Part shown: one piece after another, positions 7,431-16,777 of the stretch
How positions within the stretch are numbered: the stretch's first letter is position 1
Layout of the letters: every line of letters begins with the position of its first letter
Assembly: GCF_026586805.1 (NCBI RefSeq)
Contig: NZ_JAPFHA010000001.1
Location: forward strand, 248,001 to 312,000
From: Niveibacterium sp. 24ML
GTDB lineage: Bacteria; Pseudomonadota; Gammaproteobacteria; Burkholderiales; Rhodocyclaceae
Reading direction: 5' to 3'
Length of the DNA stretch: 64,000 bases
Program-made: the position numbers and the translations under genes
The notes under the pieces: generated by a model
Database searches by the model: none
Seen by the model: the letters and a program-made list of their open reading frames with translations, nothing else
What the model was told of the DNA's origin: nothing

Positions 7431-8885
7431 ATGAGCGAATCATTCCTGATCAATTTCACGCCGCAGGAAACCCGGGTTGCAATGTTGCAGAACGGGGTCG
7501 TACAGGAGTTGCATGTCGAGCGCGATCACTCGCGCGGCTTTGTCGGCAATATCTACCTGGGCAAGGTGGTGCGCGTGCTGCCCGGCATGCAGTCGGCCTT
7601 CATCGAGATCGGCCTGGATCGCACCGCCTTCCTGCATGTGGCCGACATCTGGTGCGACCGCCATGCCGGTGAGGTGCAGCGCCCGATCGAGAAGATCCTG
7701 CACGAGGGCCAGAGCCTGGTCGTACAGGTACTCAAGGACCCGATCGGCACCAAGGGCGCGCGGCTGTCCACGCAGATCAGCATCGCCGGGCGCCTGCTGG
7801 TCTACCTGCCGCAGGAGCGGCACATCGGCATTTCGCAGCGGATCGAAAGCGAAGAAGGACGCCTGGCGCTGCGCGAACGCCTGCAACAGCTGGTGCCCGC
7901 CGACGAAGCCGGCGGCTTCATCGTCCGCACCATGGCCGAACTGGCCAGCAACGACGAGCTGGCGGCCGATATCGCCTACCTGCGCAAGCTGTGGAGCGAG
8001 ATCAAGACCCGCACCGTCGGCGCGCTGCCGCCGCTGACCCTGTACCACGACCTCAACCTCGCGCAACGGGTGCTGCGCGACTTGGTCGCGCCCGAGACCG
8101 AGAAGATCGTGATCGACTCGCGCGAGAACTTCCAGAAACTCACCGCGTTTGCCAGCGAGTACATGCCGCAGGTCGTCCCCCTGCTGGATCACTACACCGG
8201 CGAGCGCACGCTCTTCGACCTGCATGGCGTGGAAGAAGAAATCCAGAAAGCGCTCTCGCGGCGGGTGGATCTGAAAAGTGGCGGCTACCTGATCTTCGAC
8301 CAGACCGAAGCGCTCACCACCATCGACGTCAACACCGGCGGCTTTGTCGGCGCGCGCACCTTCGACGATACGGTCTTCAAGACCAACCTCGAAGCGACGA
8401 TCGCGATCGCCCGCCAACTGCGCCTGCGCAACCTCGGCGGCATCATCCTGATCGACTTCATCGACATGGAAAGCGACGAGCACCGCGCCGCAGTGCTGGC
8501 CGAGCTGAACAAGGCGCTTTCGCGCGACCACACCAAGGTGTCGGTCGGCGGTTTCACCTCGCTGGGGCTGGTCGAGATGACGCGCAAGCGCACCCGCGAG
8601 TCGCTCGCGCACATCCTCTGCGAAGCCTGCCCGACCTGCAACGGCCGTGGCGAGATCAAGACTTCGCGCACGGTCGCCTACGAGATCCTGCGCGAACTCG
8701 TGCGCGAAGCACGCCAGTTCAACGCCAAGGAATACCGCGTGCTCGCCGCGCCATCGGTGATCGACCTCTTCCTCGACGAAGAATCGCAGGCGCTGGCAAT
8801 GCTGTCGGACTTCATCGAGAAGCCGATCTCCTTGCACGCCGAAAGCAGCTACAACCCCGAGCAGTTCGACATCGTGCTGCTGTGA
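7431..8885 (+). CDS. rng: Ribonuclease G
   Basis: RNase G is a single-strand endoribonuclease of the RNase E/G family that matures the 5' end of 16S rRNA and starts decay of some mRNAs. The 484-residue protein begins with the family start ILINxTPQETRVA (here FLINFTPQETRVAM), followed by the S1 domain (GNIYLGKVVRVLPGMQSAF), the catalytic DNase-I-like part with TTIDVNTGGFVG and IILIDFIDM, and the zinc-link CPTCNGRG that holds the dimer together. It lacks the long C-terminal scaffold of RNase E. A 32-codon in-frame extension upstream to ATG 7335 is rejected because it is not family sequence and covers the leader hairpin. The stop overlaps the next gene (GTGA). Confidence 0.95.
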   Translation: MSESFLINFTPQETRVAMLQNGVVQELHVERDHSRGFVGNIYLGKVVRVLPGMQSAFIEIGLDRTAFLHVADIWCDRHAGEVQRPIEKILHEGQSLVVQVLKDPIGTKGARLSTQISIAGRLLVYLPQERHIGISQRIESEEGRLALRERLQQLVPADEAGGFIVRTMAELASNDELAADIAYLRKLWSEIKTRTVGALPPLTLYHDLNLAQRVLRDLVAPETEKIVIDSRENFQKLTAFASEYMPQVVPLLDHYTGERTLFDLHGVEEEIQKALSRRVDLKSGGYLIFDQTEALTTIDVNTGGFVGARTFDDTVFKTNLEATIAIARQLRLRNLGGIILIDFIDMESDEHRAAVLAELNKALSRDHTKVSVGGFTSLGLVEMTRKRTRESLAHILCEACPTCNGRGEIKTSRTVAYEILRELVREARQFNAKEYRVLAAPSVIDLFLDEESQALAMLSDFIEKPISLHAESSYNPEQFDIVLL

Positions 8886-9961
8886 GCCACGCCATCCGCG
8901 CGCCAGGCCTGCCGTCCGCCGACGATCGAATCGACGCGATCGATGGCCTGCGCTTCATCGCCGCGATATCGGTGCTGATGTTTCACTTCGCCTTCCGTTG
9001 CTGGAACGCCAACAGCCCGGGGGTGATGGCCTACCCGATCCTGAGCGGCATCGCACAGTACGGTTATCTGGGGGTCGATCTGTTCTTCATGATCAGCGGC
9101 TTTGTCATTCTGATGAGCGCCGGCCATGGCGAGCCACGCAAGTTCGTCAGGTCGCGCTTCTTGCGACTCTACCCGGCCTATTGGGCCTGCGTGGCGCTCA
9201 CCTTCATCTGGCTCAGTCTTGCAGCGACCGGCAATCCGCCCGGTGCGCTGCAACTGGCGGCGAACCTGACGATGCTGCAAAGCCTGTTTGCCGTGCCAGA
9301 TCTCGATGGTTCGTACTGGACACTGGCGGTAGAGCTGCAGTTCTACGCGCTGATCTTCGTCGTGTTGTTACTGCGCCAACTGCCACGAATCGACCTTGTG
9401 CTGGCGGCATGGCTCGCGCTTGCGCTGGTGGCCGACCGCATTCCGGCGCTGGGCGCACTCTCTGGCGCGCTGGCGCTGAAGTGGTGCCACTACTTTGTCG
9501 CCGGCGCAATCTGCTTCCGAATTCGAAGCGCCGGCCTCACGCCGCTACGTGCAGCCATCCTGGCCCTGGCTTTCCTGCAAGCGCTGCGAAAAGGGCTTTG
9601 GTACATGGATCTGAAGGAGCGCCTGACCGCCGTACCGTATGAGCCCATCGTTGTCCTGGTCGCCATCTGCGTCTTCTTCACCGTGTTTCTCTGGCTGGCC
9701 CGTGGCGGCGGCCCCAAACGCATTGCCGGCCTGGCCTACCCCGGCGCACTCACCTACCCGCTGTACCTGATCCACGGCGAGATTGGCACCGACTTGCTCA
9801 TGATGCTGGCAGACCGGGGCGTCAATCGCTGGCTGGCGCTTGTCGCGATCACGGCGCTGATGCTGGGCGCGGCGCACCTGATCCTGCGCCGTGTCGAAGG
9901 CCCGCTCTCGCACACCCTCAAACGCTGGCTGGCCACAGCACGGCTCGCTCGGGCCGCTTAG
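8882..9961 (+). CDS. Membrane acyltransferase (acyltransferase 3 family)
   Basis: A 359-residue integral membrane protein with about ten membrane segments. The start IDGLRFIAAISVLMFHF with its catalytic-type histidine, then YLGVDLFFMISGFVILMS and FLRLYPAYW, are characteristic of acyltransferase-3 (OafA/YrhL-type) enzymes that acylate cell-surface sugars. The substrate cannot be told from the window, and no polysaccharide genes are nearby. It starts with GTG 8882, overlapping the rng stop by four bases, so translation is probably coupled. Confidence 0.87.
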   Translation: MSHAIRAPGLPSADDRIDAIDGLRFIAAISVLMFHFAFRCWNANSPGVMAYPILSGIAQYGYLGVDLFFMISGFVILMSAGHGEPRKFVRSRFLRLYPAYWACVALTFIWLSLAATGNPPGALQLAANLTMLQSLFAVPDLDGSYWTLAVELQFYALIFVVLLLRQLPRIDLVLAAWLALALVADRIPALGALSGALALKWCHYFVAGAICFRIRSAGLTPLRAAILALAFLQALRKGLWYMDLKERLTAVPYEPIVVLVAICVFFTVFLWLARGGGPKRIAGLAYPGALTYPLYLIHGEIGTDLLMMLADRGVNRWLALVAITALMLGAAHLILRRVEGPLSHTLKRWLATARLARAA

Positions 9962-9962
9962 C

Positions 9963-10610
9963 ATGTTGATCCGGGCGGTGGTCTTCGACATGGACGGCTT
10001 GCTGCTCGACAGCGAGCGGATCGCCTACGCCTGCGGGCGTGAGGCCTGCGAGGCGCTGGGCCTGCCGTGGCGGGAGGAAACTGCACTCGCAATGATCGGG
10101 CGCAACGCACGGGACAACGCTGCGCTGCTGCTTGGGCTGTTCGGCGAATCGCGGCATGTGGCGGCGCACAGTGAGGAATTCGCACGCCGCTACGAGGCGA
10201 TCATCGCCGAGGGGCGCATCCCGCTGAAACCGGGGGTGCATGAACTGCTCGACCAGCTTGACGCACGCGGCTTGCCGCGCGCGGTGGCCACTTCCACCAG
10301 CCATGCTCGCGCGGTATTCAAGCTGGAGCGCTGCGGCCTGGCAGCGCGGATGCATGCGGTGATTGGCGGCGATCAGGTTGCGCAGGGCAAGCCGGCACCG
10401 GATATCTTCCTTGCCGCAGCCGCGCGCCTTGGCGTGGCGCCGGCGCAATGCCTTGCACTGGAGGATTCCAACGCTGGCGCGCGTGCCGCGCTGGCGGCCG
10501 GCATGGCGGTGCGGATCGTGCCCGATCTGCTGCCGCCGGACCAGGATGTGCTCACGGCGGGCGCGAGAGCGCTCACGTCCCTGTTCGATGTGATCGAGGA
10601 GCTTGAATGA
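9963..10610 (+). CDS. HAD-family hydrolase (beta-phosphoglucomutase-like phosphatase)
   Basis: A 215-residue haloacid-dehalogenase-type phosphatase. Motif I is VVFDMDGLLLDSE with the nucleophile Asp9 and acid Asp11; motif II is ATSTS; the lysine of motif III is in QGKPAPDIFL; motif IV is ALEDSNAGARAA. The helical cap between motifs I and II puts it in the beta-phosphoglucomutase/YniC-like subfamily. The substrate is unknown; small sugar phosphates are likely. It follows the acyltransferase by one base and overlaps the next start by four bases (ATGA). Confidence 0.88.
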   Translation: MLIRAVVFDMDGLLLDSERIAYACGREACEALGLPWREETALAMIGRNARDNAALLLGLFGESRHVAAHSEEFARRYEAIIAEGRIPLKPGVHELLDQLDARGLPRAVATSTSHARAVFKLERCGLAARMHAVIGGDQVAQGKPAPDIFLAAAARLGVAPAQCLALEDSNAGARAALAAGMAVRIVPDLLPPDQDVLTAGARALTSLFDVIEELE

Positions 10611-10990
10611 AGATCCTGCTTGTTCCGCTGCTCTTGGGCGCCTGCTCGGCCCTCGCGCAAACCCAGAGTGCGCCACAGTCCGGCAACGGCGCGCCACTGC
10701 AGCCCCCGGCTGCCGCGATTGGCGGGCCAGTCGGCTCCAGTGCATTCTGTCTGTTTCCCCTGCCGACCGAAGGCGCCACCCAGCGCTGGATCAACCTGGG
10801 CATCGTGCAGTACGTGGAAGCGCGCGCCGATGCGGTTCAACTCACCTATGGCGGCGGCAATCTTGGCAGCGGTTACGACGCACGAATCCCGGTCAAGTCT
10901 GCCGACGAAGCCCGCGCAGTGCTCACCCGCCTGCGCCAGACCGCCGAAGACTGCACCCGCCGCCCCACGGTCAAGGAGGAACGCAAATGA
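10607..10990 (+). CDS. Small exported protein, unknown function
   Basis: A 127-residue protein with a short signal peptide (KILLVPLLLGACSALAQ). The cysteine in LLLGACS could be a lipobox but the spacing also allows ordinary cleavage after ALA. The mature part has a proline/glutamine-rich start and a small domain with conserved-looking VEARADAVQLTYGGG. I do not recognise the family. Start and stop overlap the HAD and GST genes by four bases each, so the three are co-translated. Confidence 0.7.
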   Translation: MKILLVPLLLGACSALAQTQSAPQSGNGAPLQPPAAAIGGPVGSSAFCLFPLPTEGATQRWINLGIVQYVEARADAVQLTYGGGNLGSGYDARIPVKSADEARAVLTRLRQTAEDCTRRPTVKEERK

Positions 10991-11601
10991 AGCTGATCGG
11001 CATGCTTGATTCACCCTACGTGCGCCGTGTTGCGATCTCGGCACGGCTGATGGGGCTGCCACTTGAACACGAAGCGGTATCGGTATTCCGCCACATCGAT
11101 CGCTTCCGCGAGATCAACCCGCTGATCAAGGCGCCCACCCTAATCTGCGACGACGGCGGCATCCTGATGGACAGCACGCTGATCCTCGACCACCTCGAAT
11201 CGCTCGCAGCGCCCGAGCGCCGCCTCACCCCCACCGCGGCGCCAGCGCGCCAGCACACGCTCTACCGGCTCGGGGTTGCGCTCGCCGCGATGGAAAAGGC
11301 TGTGCAGTGGTACTACGAAATCGTGCTGCGGCCTGAAGACAAGCGCTGGGACGACTGGATTGCCCGCATCAGCGGGCAGTTGCGCGATGCCTTTGGCTTG
11401 CTCGAGTCGGCCTTGCCGGAAGGTGGCGACTGGTTTGGCAGCCACACCCCTGACAGCGCAGATGTGGCCAGCGCGGTCGCATGGCGGTTCGCCGGATTCG
11501 TGCTACCCGGCAAGATCGACGAAGCGCATTACCCGCGGCTTCTGGCCCATTCTGCGCGCGCAGAAGCCCACCCCGCGTTCATCACGTTCCCGCTCGACTG
11601 A
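10987..11601 (+). CDS. Glutathione S-transferase family protein
   Basis: A 204-residue protein. The thioredoxin-like N-terminal half starts MKLIGMLDSPYVRRVAI, with Ser9 in the position of the catalytic serine of many bacterial GSTs, and contains the cis-proline KAPTLICDDG and the glutathione-contacting DSTLILDHLE. The C-terminal half is the alpha-helical GST domain. It starts inside the stop of the preceding small exported protein and closes the gene string that begins with rng; a bidirectional terminator follows. Confidence 0.88.
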   Translation: MKLIGMLDSPYVRRVAISARLMGLPLEHEAVSVFRHIDRFREINPLIKAPTLICDDGGILMDSTLILDHLESLAAPERRLTPTAAPARQHTLYRLGVALAAMEKAVQWYYEIVLRPEDKRWDDWIARISGQLRDAFGLLESALPEGGDWFGSHTPDSADVASAVAWRFAGFVLPGKIDEAHYPRLLAHSARAEAHPAFITFPLD

Positions 11602-11604
11602 AAT

Positions 11605-11635
11605 GAAAACGGGCGACCCGATGTCGCCCGTTTCA
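11605..11635. terminator. Bidirectional intrinsic terminator
   Basis: AACGGGCGAC (11608-11617) pairs with GTCGCCCGTT (11623-11632) around a five-base loop, flanked by A-rich and T-rich sides, between the convergent GST and lipoprotein genes. The short A and T tracts let it work in both directions. Confidence 0.75.
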
Positions 11636-11661
11636 TCAACCGGTGCAGCACAGCGCCTGCG

Positions 11662-11886
11662 TCAGCGCTCCATGATCTGAACGATATCGTCCTTGTTGAC
11701 CATCGTCGCTTTGCCATCGGCATCGCGCAGCTTGTACATGCCGGACTTCTCGTCAAGTTGCGGCTTGCCGTCTGACACCAGCATGCGGCCTTCCTTGGTG
11801 CTCAGGATGTACTGACTGCCGCCGCACGCAGCAAGTCCGAACGACAACGCAACGGCCATCACAACTGCCTTCGAAACACGCTTCAT
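11662..11886 (-). CDS. YgdI/YgdR-family lipoprotein
   Basis: A 74-residue lipoprotein. The signal peptide ends in the lipobox LAAC (Cys20), followed by a small SH3-like domain of the DUF903 family ([17 protein letters not shown] ... [11 protein letters not shown]). Function is unknown; several copies are usual in gammaproteobacteria. ATG 11886 has AGGAG about eight bases upstream. Upstream in-frame codons to 12060 would cover the ruvA promoter region and lack a signal peptide, so they are excluded. Divergent from ruvA. Confidence 0.87.
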   Translation of the reverse strand: MKRVSKAVVMAVALSFGLAACGGSQYILSTKEGRMLVSDGKPQLDEKSGMYKLRDADGKATMVNKDDIVQIMER

Positions 11887-12005
11887 TGCCAAAGCTCCTT
11901 TTCTTGGTACGTTGATGATCACCGGCCCATGCCAATGGGTGCAGGCCGCTTTGAAAACCCGGCGGGGCAATCTGCACGCGCCCGCGCAGCAATCGCTGCA
12001 CCCCG

Positions 12006-12011
12006 TACAAT
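12006..12011 (+). promoter_or_regulatory. Probable -10 element of ruvA
   Basis: TACAAT (five of six to consensus) lies 26 bases before the ruvA ATG, giving a leader of about 20 bases. No convincing -35 hexamer is seen. The rest of the 151-base divergent region shows nothing else I can name. Confidence 0.35.
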
Positions 12012-12037
12012 CGGCGCTTTCAGGATTTATTGCAATC

Positions 12038-12625
12038 ATGATCGGACGCCTGCGCGGCACCCTCGCCGAAAAGAATCCACCCCAGATCCTGCTGGATGTC
12101 GGCGGCGTCGGCTACGAACTCGAAGTGCCGATGAGCACCTTCTACAACCTGCCCGCGACCGGCCAACCGGTGACGCTGCACACCCACATGGCGGTGCGGG
12201 AAGACGGGCACTTCCTGTATGGCTTTGGCGCCGAAGACGAACGCGTGGCCTTCCGCCAGTTGCTCAAGATTTCCGGCATCGGCGCACGCACCGCGCTTGC
12301 CGTGCTATCTGGCCTGTCGGTCAACGAACTGGCGCAAGTCGTCGCATCGCAAGAACCCGGACGGCTGACCAAGGTGCCCGGCATCGGCAAGAAGACGGCC
12401 GAACGGCTGTTGCTGGAATTGCGCGACAAGTTGCCAAAAGCCTTGCCTGCCGCCCATGCCCACGCCGCCAGCGCCCCGGCGGGCGCGCAGGGCGACATCG
12501 CCAACGCGCTGCTGGCACTGGGCTACAACGACAAGGAAGCGCAGGCGGCACTCAAACAGTTGCCGCCCGACATCGGCGTTTCCGACGGTATCCGCGCGGC
12601 CCTCAAGCTGCTCTCCAAAGTCTGA
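12038..12625 (+). CDS. ruvA: Holliday junction branch migration protein RuvA
   Basis: RuvA tetramers bind Holliday junctions and load the RuvB motor. The 195-residue protein has the OB-fold start MIGRLRGTL, the two helix-hairpin-helix motifs ([17 protein letters not shown] and [19 protein letters not shown]) and the flexible linker plus C-terminal RuvB-contact domain ([16 protein letters not shown]). Unlike most bacteria, ruvB is not next to it: here it lies 10.9 kb away at 23545 and ruvC 32 kb away at 44673. Confidence 0.96.
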   Translation: MIGRLRGTLAEKNPPQILLDVGGVGYELEVPMSTFYNLPATGQPVTLHTHMAVREDGHFLYGFGAEDERVAFRQLLKISGIGARTALAVLSGLSVNELAQVVASQEPGRLTKVPGIGKKTAERLLLELRDKLPKALPAAHAHAASAPAGAQGDIANALLALGYNDKEAQAALKQLPPDIGVSDGIRAALKLLSKV

Positions 12626-12669
12626 TCCGGCCCGAACCATCGCCCGCCCATTTGCTCGCAGGACGCACC

Positions 12670-13389
12670 ATGAACTCCAACATCGAAATCCACCGCCCCC
12701 TGACTGACGAGGAACTCGACACCCTCGACGATCTGCTCACGCAGTTCCCCGACTCCGTGTCGCTCGAAGAGCTGGACGGCCTGTTCTGTGCCCTGGTGGT
12801 CGGGCCCGAAGTCGTGCCCCCCTCCGAGTGGGTACCCGCCGTGCTCGGCACCGAAGAGCCCGAGTGGGATTCGGACGCGCAGGCGCGCCAGATGATCGAG
12901 TTGCTGATGCGGCACTGGAACACCGTCGCTACCGGATTCCGCGAAGACTGGTCCGGCGTGAGCGCCGACGAGGGCTCGGAAGCCATGTACTTCCCGCTGC
13001 TGGACGACCCGAAGGAAAGCGGCCACCCGCTCGCCGAAGGCTGGGCACGGGGCTTCCGCGACGGCCTTGAATGGATCGAAGACGAGCACTGGGACGCGCT
13101 GGAAGAAGACGAGGAATGCGTCACCCTGCTCAACCTCATCGCCGCGATGGACACCGGCGAAAAGTCGCCCGGCCATCCGCTCACCGAAGACGAGCGCGAC
13201 GAGGTGCTTAGCCCGCTCGTCGCCGGCCTGCAATACCTCTACGCCTTCTGGCGCCGCTACATGCGGGTGGTCACCGCGCCGCGCGTACCGATGCGCGCGC
13301 CCGAACTGCCCGGCCGCAACGATCAGTGCCCCTGCGGCAGCGGCAAGAAGTTCAAGAAGTGCTGCGGCTCGCCTGAGAAGCTCCACTGA
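12670..13389 (+). CDS. UPF0149 (YecA/YgfB-type) protein with SEC-C zinc motif
   Basis: A 239-residue acidic protein. Residues 1-190 are the UPF0149 domain ([27 protein letters not shown] and [12 protein letters not shown]). The C terminus carries the SEC-C metal-binding motif [17 protein letters not shown], as in SecA and YecA, where it binds zinc and ribosomes. The E. coli homologue YecA is a ribosome-associated SecA-related protein; the same may hold here but this is inference. It lies 44 bases after ruvA. Confidence 0.88.
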   Translation: MNSNIEIHRPLTDEELDTLDDLLTQFPDSVSLEELDGLFCALVVGPEVVPPSEWVPAVLGTEEPEWDSDAQARQMIELLMRHWNTVATGFREDWSGVSADEGSEAMYFPLLDDPKESGHPLAEGWARGFRDGLEWIEDEHWDALEEDEECVTLLNLIAAMDTGEKSPGHPLTEDERDEVLSPLVAGLQYLYAFWRRYMRVVTAPRVPMRAPELPGRNDQCPCGSGKKFKKCCGSPEKLH

Positions 13390-13400
13390 TCGGGCTTGCT

Positions 13401-13484
13401 GGGGAGTGGGGAGTCGGGAGTAACGGCTCGCACGGCTCCCCAACTCCCCACTCACCACTCCCCACTCCCCACTCCCCACTCCCC
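13401..13484. repeat. Heptad repeat block (GGGGAGT / ACTCCCC)
   Basis: Three head-to-tail copies of GGGGAGT (13401-13421, third copy with one change) are followed after about 20 bases by six copies of its reverse complement ACTCCCC (13443-13484, second copy with one change). The two arms can fold into a hairpin. It fills most of the gap between two genes and ends 14 bases before the next ATG. Confidence 0.9.
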
Positions 13485-13498
13485 GCCCGCAAAGACCA

Positions 13499-14374
13499 AT
13501 GAAGTCCTACGCCCTGCTGTTCGCCTCGATGAGCGTGGTCGGCACCTATGTTGCGCTGTCCAAACCCCTCGTCGCGGCGATTCCAGTGTTCCTGCTGGCG
13601 TGGCTGCGCTTTGGCATCGGTGCGGTCGCGATGCTCCGCCAGACGCTGCCGCAAACCGGCGAGCGGATCTCCCCCGCAAGCTGGCGCGCGCTGATCCTGC
13701 AGAGCGTTTTCGGCAACTTCCTCTTCTCGATCTGCATGCTCTACGGCGTGTCGATGACCTCGGCCACCGCGGCCGGCGTGATCCTCGCAACGCTGCCGGC
13801 GATGGTGGCGTTGCAGTCGTGGCTGATCCTCGGCGAGCGCCTGGCGCCGCGCAATCTGCTGGCGGTGCTGCTGGCGGTTGCCGGCATCGCAACGCTGGCC
13901 TTATCGAAAGACCCTGCCGGCGGCCACAACTCGCTGGCGGGCAACCTGCTGCTGCTCGGCGCGGTGGCATGCGAAGCGGCCTACGTGGTGTTCGGCAAGC
14001 GGATTGCTGCGCATCTGCCGCCGCTGCGGGTGTCTGCACTGATCAACCTGATCGGTCTGCTGCTGATGACGCCCTTCGGCCTCTGGCAGGCGCTGCACTT
14101 TGACTTTGCCGCGGTGGCGCCGGCGATCTGGATTCTGCTGGTGTTCTACGCACTGGGCGCCAGCGTGTTCTCGGTATGGCTCTGGATGAGCGGCCTGCGC
14201 GGCGTACCGGCCAACCACGCCGGCGTCTTCACGATTGCGCTGCCGCTCGCCTCCACCACGGTGGGGGTGCTGTTTCTCGGCGAACAGCTTGCGACGGCGC
14301 ATGTCGTCGCCTTCGTCTGCGCCGTCGCGGGCATTGTGTTGATCACCTTCGGGCGCAGCAAGCCGGCGCCCTGA
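13499..14374 (+). CDS. EamA/DMT-family transporter
   Basis: A 291-residue inner-membrane protein with ten predicted membrane segments in two EamA repeats (first repeat from VVGTYVALSKPLVAAIPVFLLAWLR, second from LGAVACEAAYVVFGKRI). This is the drug/metabolite transporter superfamily; exported substrates include amino acids and metabolites, and the specific one is unknown. No Shine-Dalgarno sequence is visible before ATG 13499; the heptad repeat block lies directly upstream. Confidence 0.87.
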   Translation: MKSYALLFASMSVVGTYVALSKPLVAAIPVFLLAWLRFGIGAVAMLRQTLPQTGERISPASWRALILQSVFGNFLFSICMLYGVSMTSATAAGVILATLPAMVALQSWLILGERLAPRNLLAVLLAVAGIATLALSKDPAGGHNSLAGNLLLLGAVACEAAYVVFGKRIAAHLPPLRVSALINLIGLLLMTPFGLWQALHFDFAAVAPAIWILLVFYALGASVFSVWLWMSGLRGVPANHAGVFTIALPLASTTVGVLFLGEQLATAHVVAFVCAVAGIVLITFGRSKPAP

Positions 14375-14378
14375 TCCC

Positions 14379-15449
14379 TCAGCCGAAGGCGACGATCTCG
14401 CGCGCGATCTGCTGAAGCGGCACGATGCGATCAACGCCGCCAAGCGCCACCGCCTCCTTGGGCATGCCGTAGACCACGCAGGTGGCCTCGTTCTGCGCGA
14501 AGGTCTGGGCGCCGGCTTCGTGCATCTCGCGCAAGCCACGCGCACCGTCGTCACCCATGCCGGTCATGATCACGCCCATCGCATTGCGGCCGGCGCACTG
14601 CGCAACGGCGCGGAACAACACATCCACCGAGGGGCGATGGCGATTGACCAGTGGGCCGTCGCGCACCTCAGCCAGATACTGCGCGCCGCTGCGGCGCACC
14701 GTGAGATGCCGCCCGCCCGGTGCGATCAGCACGCGGCCGGGGATCACCCGGTCGCCGTTGCGCGCTTCGGCCACTTCAACCTGGCATACGCCGTTGAGCC
14801 GCTCGGCAAACAGCGCGGTAAAGCGCTCGGGCATGTGCTGCACCACGACAATGCCGGGGCACACGCCGGGCAGCGCCGCGAGCACCACTTCCAGCGCCTG
14901 CGTGCCGCCGGTGGAAGTGCCGATCGCCACGATGCGGTCGGTGGTTTCGGCCATCGCCCGCTGGCCGGGCGGTGGCAGCACCGCATCGGCCGAAAGCTTC
15001 TCTGCCGGCGGCGGGGCACTGGCCGCGGCCTTAAGGGCGCCCAGGTTCGCGCGCGCGGCGGCCTTGACCGCCGCAATCAGGTCGTTGGATGCGTCTTCCA
15101 GGAAGCTCCTGACACCCGCCTTGGGTTTGGTGATGATGCTCACCGCGCCGGCCGCAAGCGCCTGCAGCGTCGTTTCGGCGCCGCGTTCAGTCAGCGAGGA
15201 GCAGATCACCACCGGCGTCGGGCGCTCGGCCATCAGCTTGCGCAGGAAGGTGATGCCGTCCATGCGCGGCATTTCGACATCCAGCACGATCACGTCGGGC
15301 CACTGCCGCTTCATCCGTTCCATTGCGAAGATCGGATCGGACGCGGCACCGATCACTTCGATCTCGCGATCGCGCGCCAGCAAGGCAGAAGTGACCTGCC
15401 GCACCACGGCGGAATCATCGACCACCATCACCTTGATCGTCGGCTTCAT
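14379..15449 (-). CDS. cheB: Chemotaxis glutamate methylesterase/deamidase CheB
   Basis: CheB removes methyl groups from chemoreceptor glutamates after phosphorylation by CheA. The 356-residue protein has a receiver domain ([12 protein letters not shown], phospho-acceptor Asp57 in [11 protein letters not shown]), a variable linker of about 45 residues and the esterase domain with the catalytic triad: Ser in GTSTGGT, His in VVQHMPERF, Asp in [11 protein letters not shown]. Its start overlaps the cheD stop by four bases. It is the last gene of the reverse-strand chemotaxis cluster. Confidence 0.95.
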   Translation of the reverse strand: MKPTIKVMVVDDSAVVRQVTSALLARDREIEVIGAASDPIFAMERMKRQWPDVIVLDVEMPRMDGITFLRKLMAERPTPVVICSSLTERGAETTLQALAAGAVSIITKPKAGVRSFLEDASNDLIAAVKAAARANLGALKAAASAPPPAEKLSADAVLPPPGQRAMAETTDRIVAIGTSTGGTQALEVVLAALPGVCPGIVVVQHMPERFTALFAERLNGVCQVEVAEARNGDRVIPGRVLIAPGGRHLTVRRSGAQYLAEVRDGPLVNRHRPSVDVLFRAVAQCAGRNAMGVIMTGMGDDGARGLREMHEAGAQTFAQNEATCVVYGMPKEAVALGGVDRIVPLQQIAREIVAFG

Positions 15450-15988
15450 GGGCAGCTCGGCAGATCAGCGGGGTCTTGCAGCAAGGGGCGGTGCCGGCAC
15501 CAGACATCGCCAGACCAGATGTCAAAGATGATCGTGCGATGCCCCTGCCCGCCCAGATCCCGCGCGCATACATTGAAGCCGTGGGTGCGCATCAGCGATT
15601 CGGCGGCGAGGATGTTGCGCTCCGGCACCGCAAGGCCGTCGTCACCCCCACCGCTGCGTTGCAACGTGGGGAACATCGAGCCGCCGCCGAACAGCTTGGC
15701 CTGGTACTCCGATGCGGGCGTGTTGAGGCGCTCAAGCTCGTGCAGGAAGCACTCGACCGCCTCGTTGGCATAGCGCGAGTCGCGCTCGGCGCCATTGGGG
15801 CGGATACGCGAGGGCAGCAGGAAGTGGCACATCCCGCCCACCCGTCGCCTGGGGTGCCACAAGGTAATCGCCACGCATGAGCCGAGCAGCGTGCGCACGC
15901 GGGTGTGCGCATCGCCGAAGTGAAATTCGCCGGGCTTGAGGAAGACATCCTTGTGCGGCGTGCCGTCAGTGCTCATCGCTTCGTCCAT
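15446..15988 (-). CDS. cheD: Chemoreceptor glutamine deamidase CheD
   Basis: CheD deamidates glutamines in chemoreceptors, preparing methylation sites. The protein (180 residues from ATG 15988) has the catalytic cysteine in [11 protein letters not shown] and the partner histidine in GGMCHFLLP, plus the conserved KLFGGGSMF. The start is uncertain: ATG 15988 overlaps the cheR stop by 23 bases, and ATG 15976, four codons later, by 11. Codons further upstream lie deep inside cheR and are excluded. Confidence 0.92.
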   Translation of the reverse strand: MDEAMSTDGTPHKDVFLKPGEFHFGDAHTRVRTLLGSCVAITLWHPRRRVGGMCHFLLPSRIRPNGAERDSRYANEAVECFLHELERLNTPASEYQAKLFGGGSMFPTLQRSGGGDDGLAVPERNILAAESLMRTHGFNVCARDLGGQGHRTIIFDIWSGDVWCRHRPLLQDPADLPSCP

Positions 15989-16772
15989 AAACCGTCGGCG
16001 CCCTTTGAACCAGCATTGGCGTAACGCCCTGCAAGGATTCGGCATGGCCGATCACCAGACGCCCGCCCGGCGCCAGGCAGGCGGCAATCTTCTCGGCCAC
16101 CTTGCGCTTCATGGCCAGATCGAAGTAGATCATCACGTTGCGCAGAAAGACACAATCAAACGTCCCGATCGCGGGGAAGGCGTCGTTGAGGTTGATCTGC
16201 CGGAACTGTACCCGCGCCCTTAGCGTGCGCTCAATCAGGAAGGTGCCGCTTTGCGGCCCGATGCCACGCAGACAATAGCGCCGCAACAGCGCGGGTGGAA
16301 TCCGCGCGGCGTCCTCGATCGGGTAGCAGGCATGGCTGGCCGCCTGCAGCATGCGGGTGCTCAAATCCGAGGCCAGCACTTGCCAGTCAGACTGCAGGCC
16401 CAGGGCCTCGGCGAGCGTCATCGCAATCGAGTAGGGTTCCTCGCCGCTTGAACTGGCCGCGCACCAGACCCGGTAAGGCCTGCGCTTGGCCGCGCGGGCC
16501 AGCGCGGTGAGCACCCTGAAGTGGTCGCTCTCGCGGAAAAAGTGGGTTTCATTGGTGGTGAGCAGGTCAAGCGCACGCTGGGTTTCCTCCGCACAGCCGC
16601 CATCGGCGATCAAGTGGTAGTAAGCCTCGTAGCTGCCGCAGTTGCAGGCTTGCAAGCGCTTGGCCAAGCGTCCGCTGACGAGCGGACGCTTGCTGTCTGA
16701 CAAGCTGATACCAGCTACCCGATGCAGGAAACTGCGAAACAGCTCGAATTCCGCCCCGCTGAGTTCAGGCAA
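15966..16772 (-). CDS. cheR: Chemotaxis methyltransferase CheR
   Basis: CheR methylates glutamates of chemoreceptors with S-adenosylmethionine. The 268-residue protein has the N-terminal helical domain (ISLSDSKRPLVSGRLAKRL), the signature TTNETHFFRE, the SAM-binding WCAASSSGEEPYSIAM and the beta-domain/C-terminal LRNVMIYF. Length is normal. It begins five bases after the cheW stop and overlaps cheD. Confidence 0.95.
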   Translation of the reverse strand: MPELSGAEFELFRSFLHRVAGISLSDSKRPLVSGRLAKRLQACNCGSYEAYYHLIADGGCAEETQRALDLLTTNETHFFRESDHFRVLTALARAAKRRPYRVWCAASSSGEEPYSIAMTLAEALGLQSDWQVLASDLSTRMLQAASHACYPIEDAARIPPALLRRYCLRGIGPQSGTFLIERTLRARVQFRQINLNDAFPAIGTFDCVFLRNVMIYFDLAMKRKVAEKIAACLAPGGRLVIGHAESLQGVTPMLVQRAPTVYGRSDEH

Positions 16773-16777
16773 GTGCG

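Noticed and set aside
13401-13484. CRISPR array
   Set aside because: Units are 7 bases, directly abutting, without spacers, and no cas genes are present.
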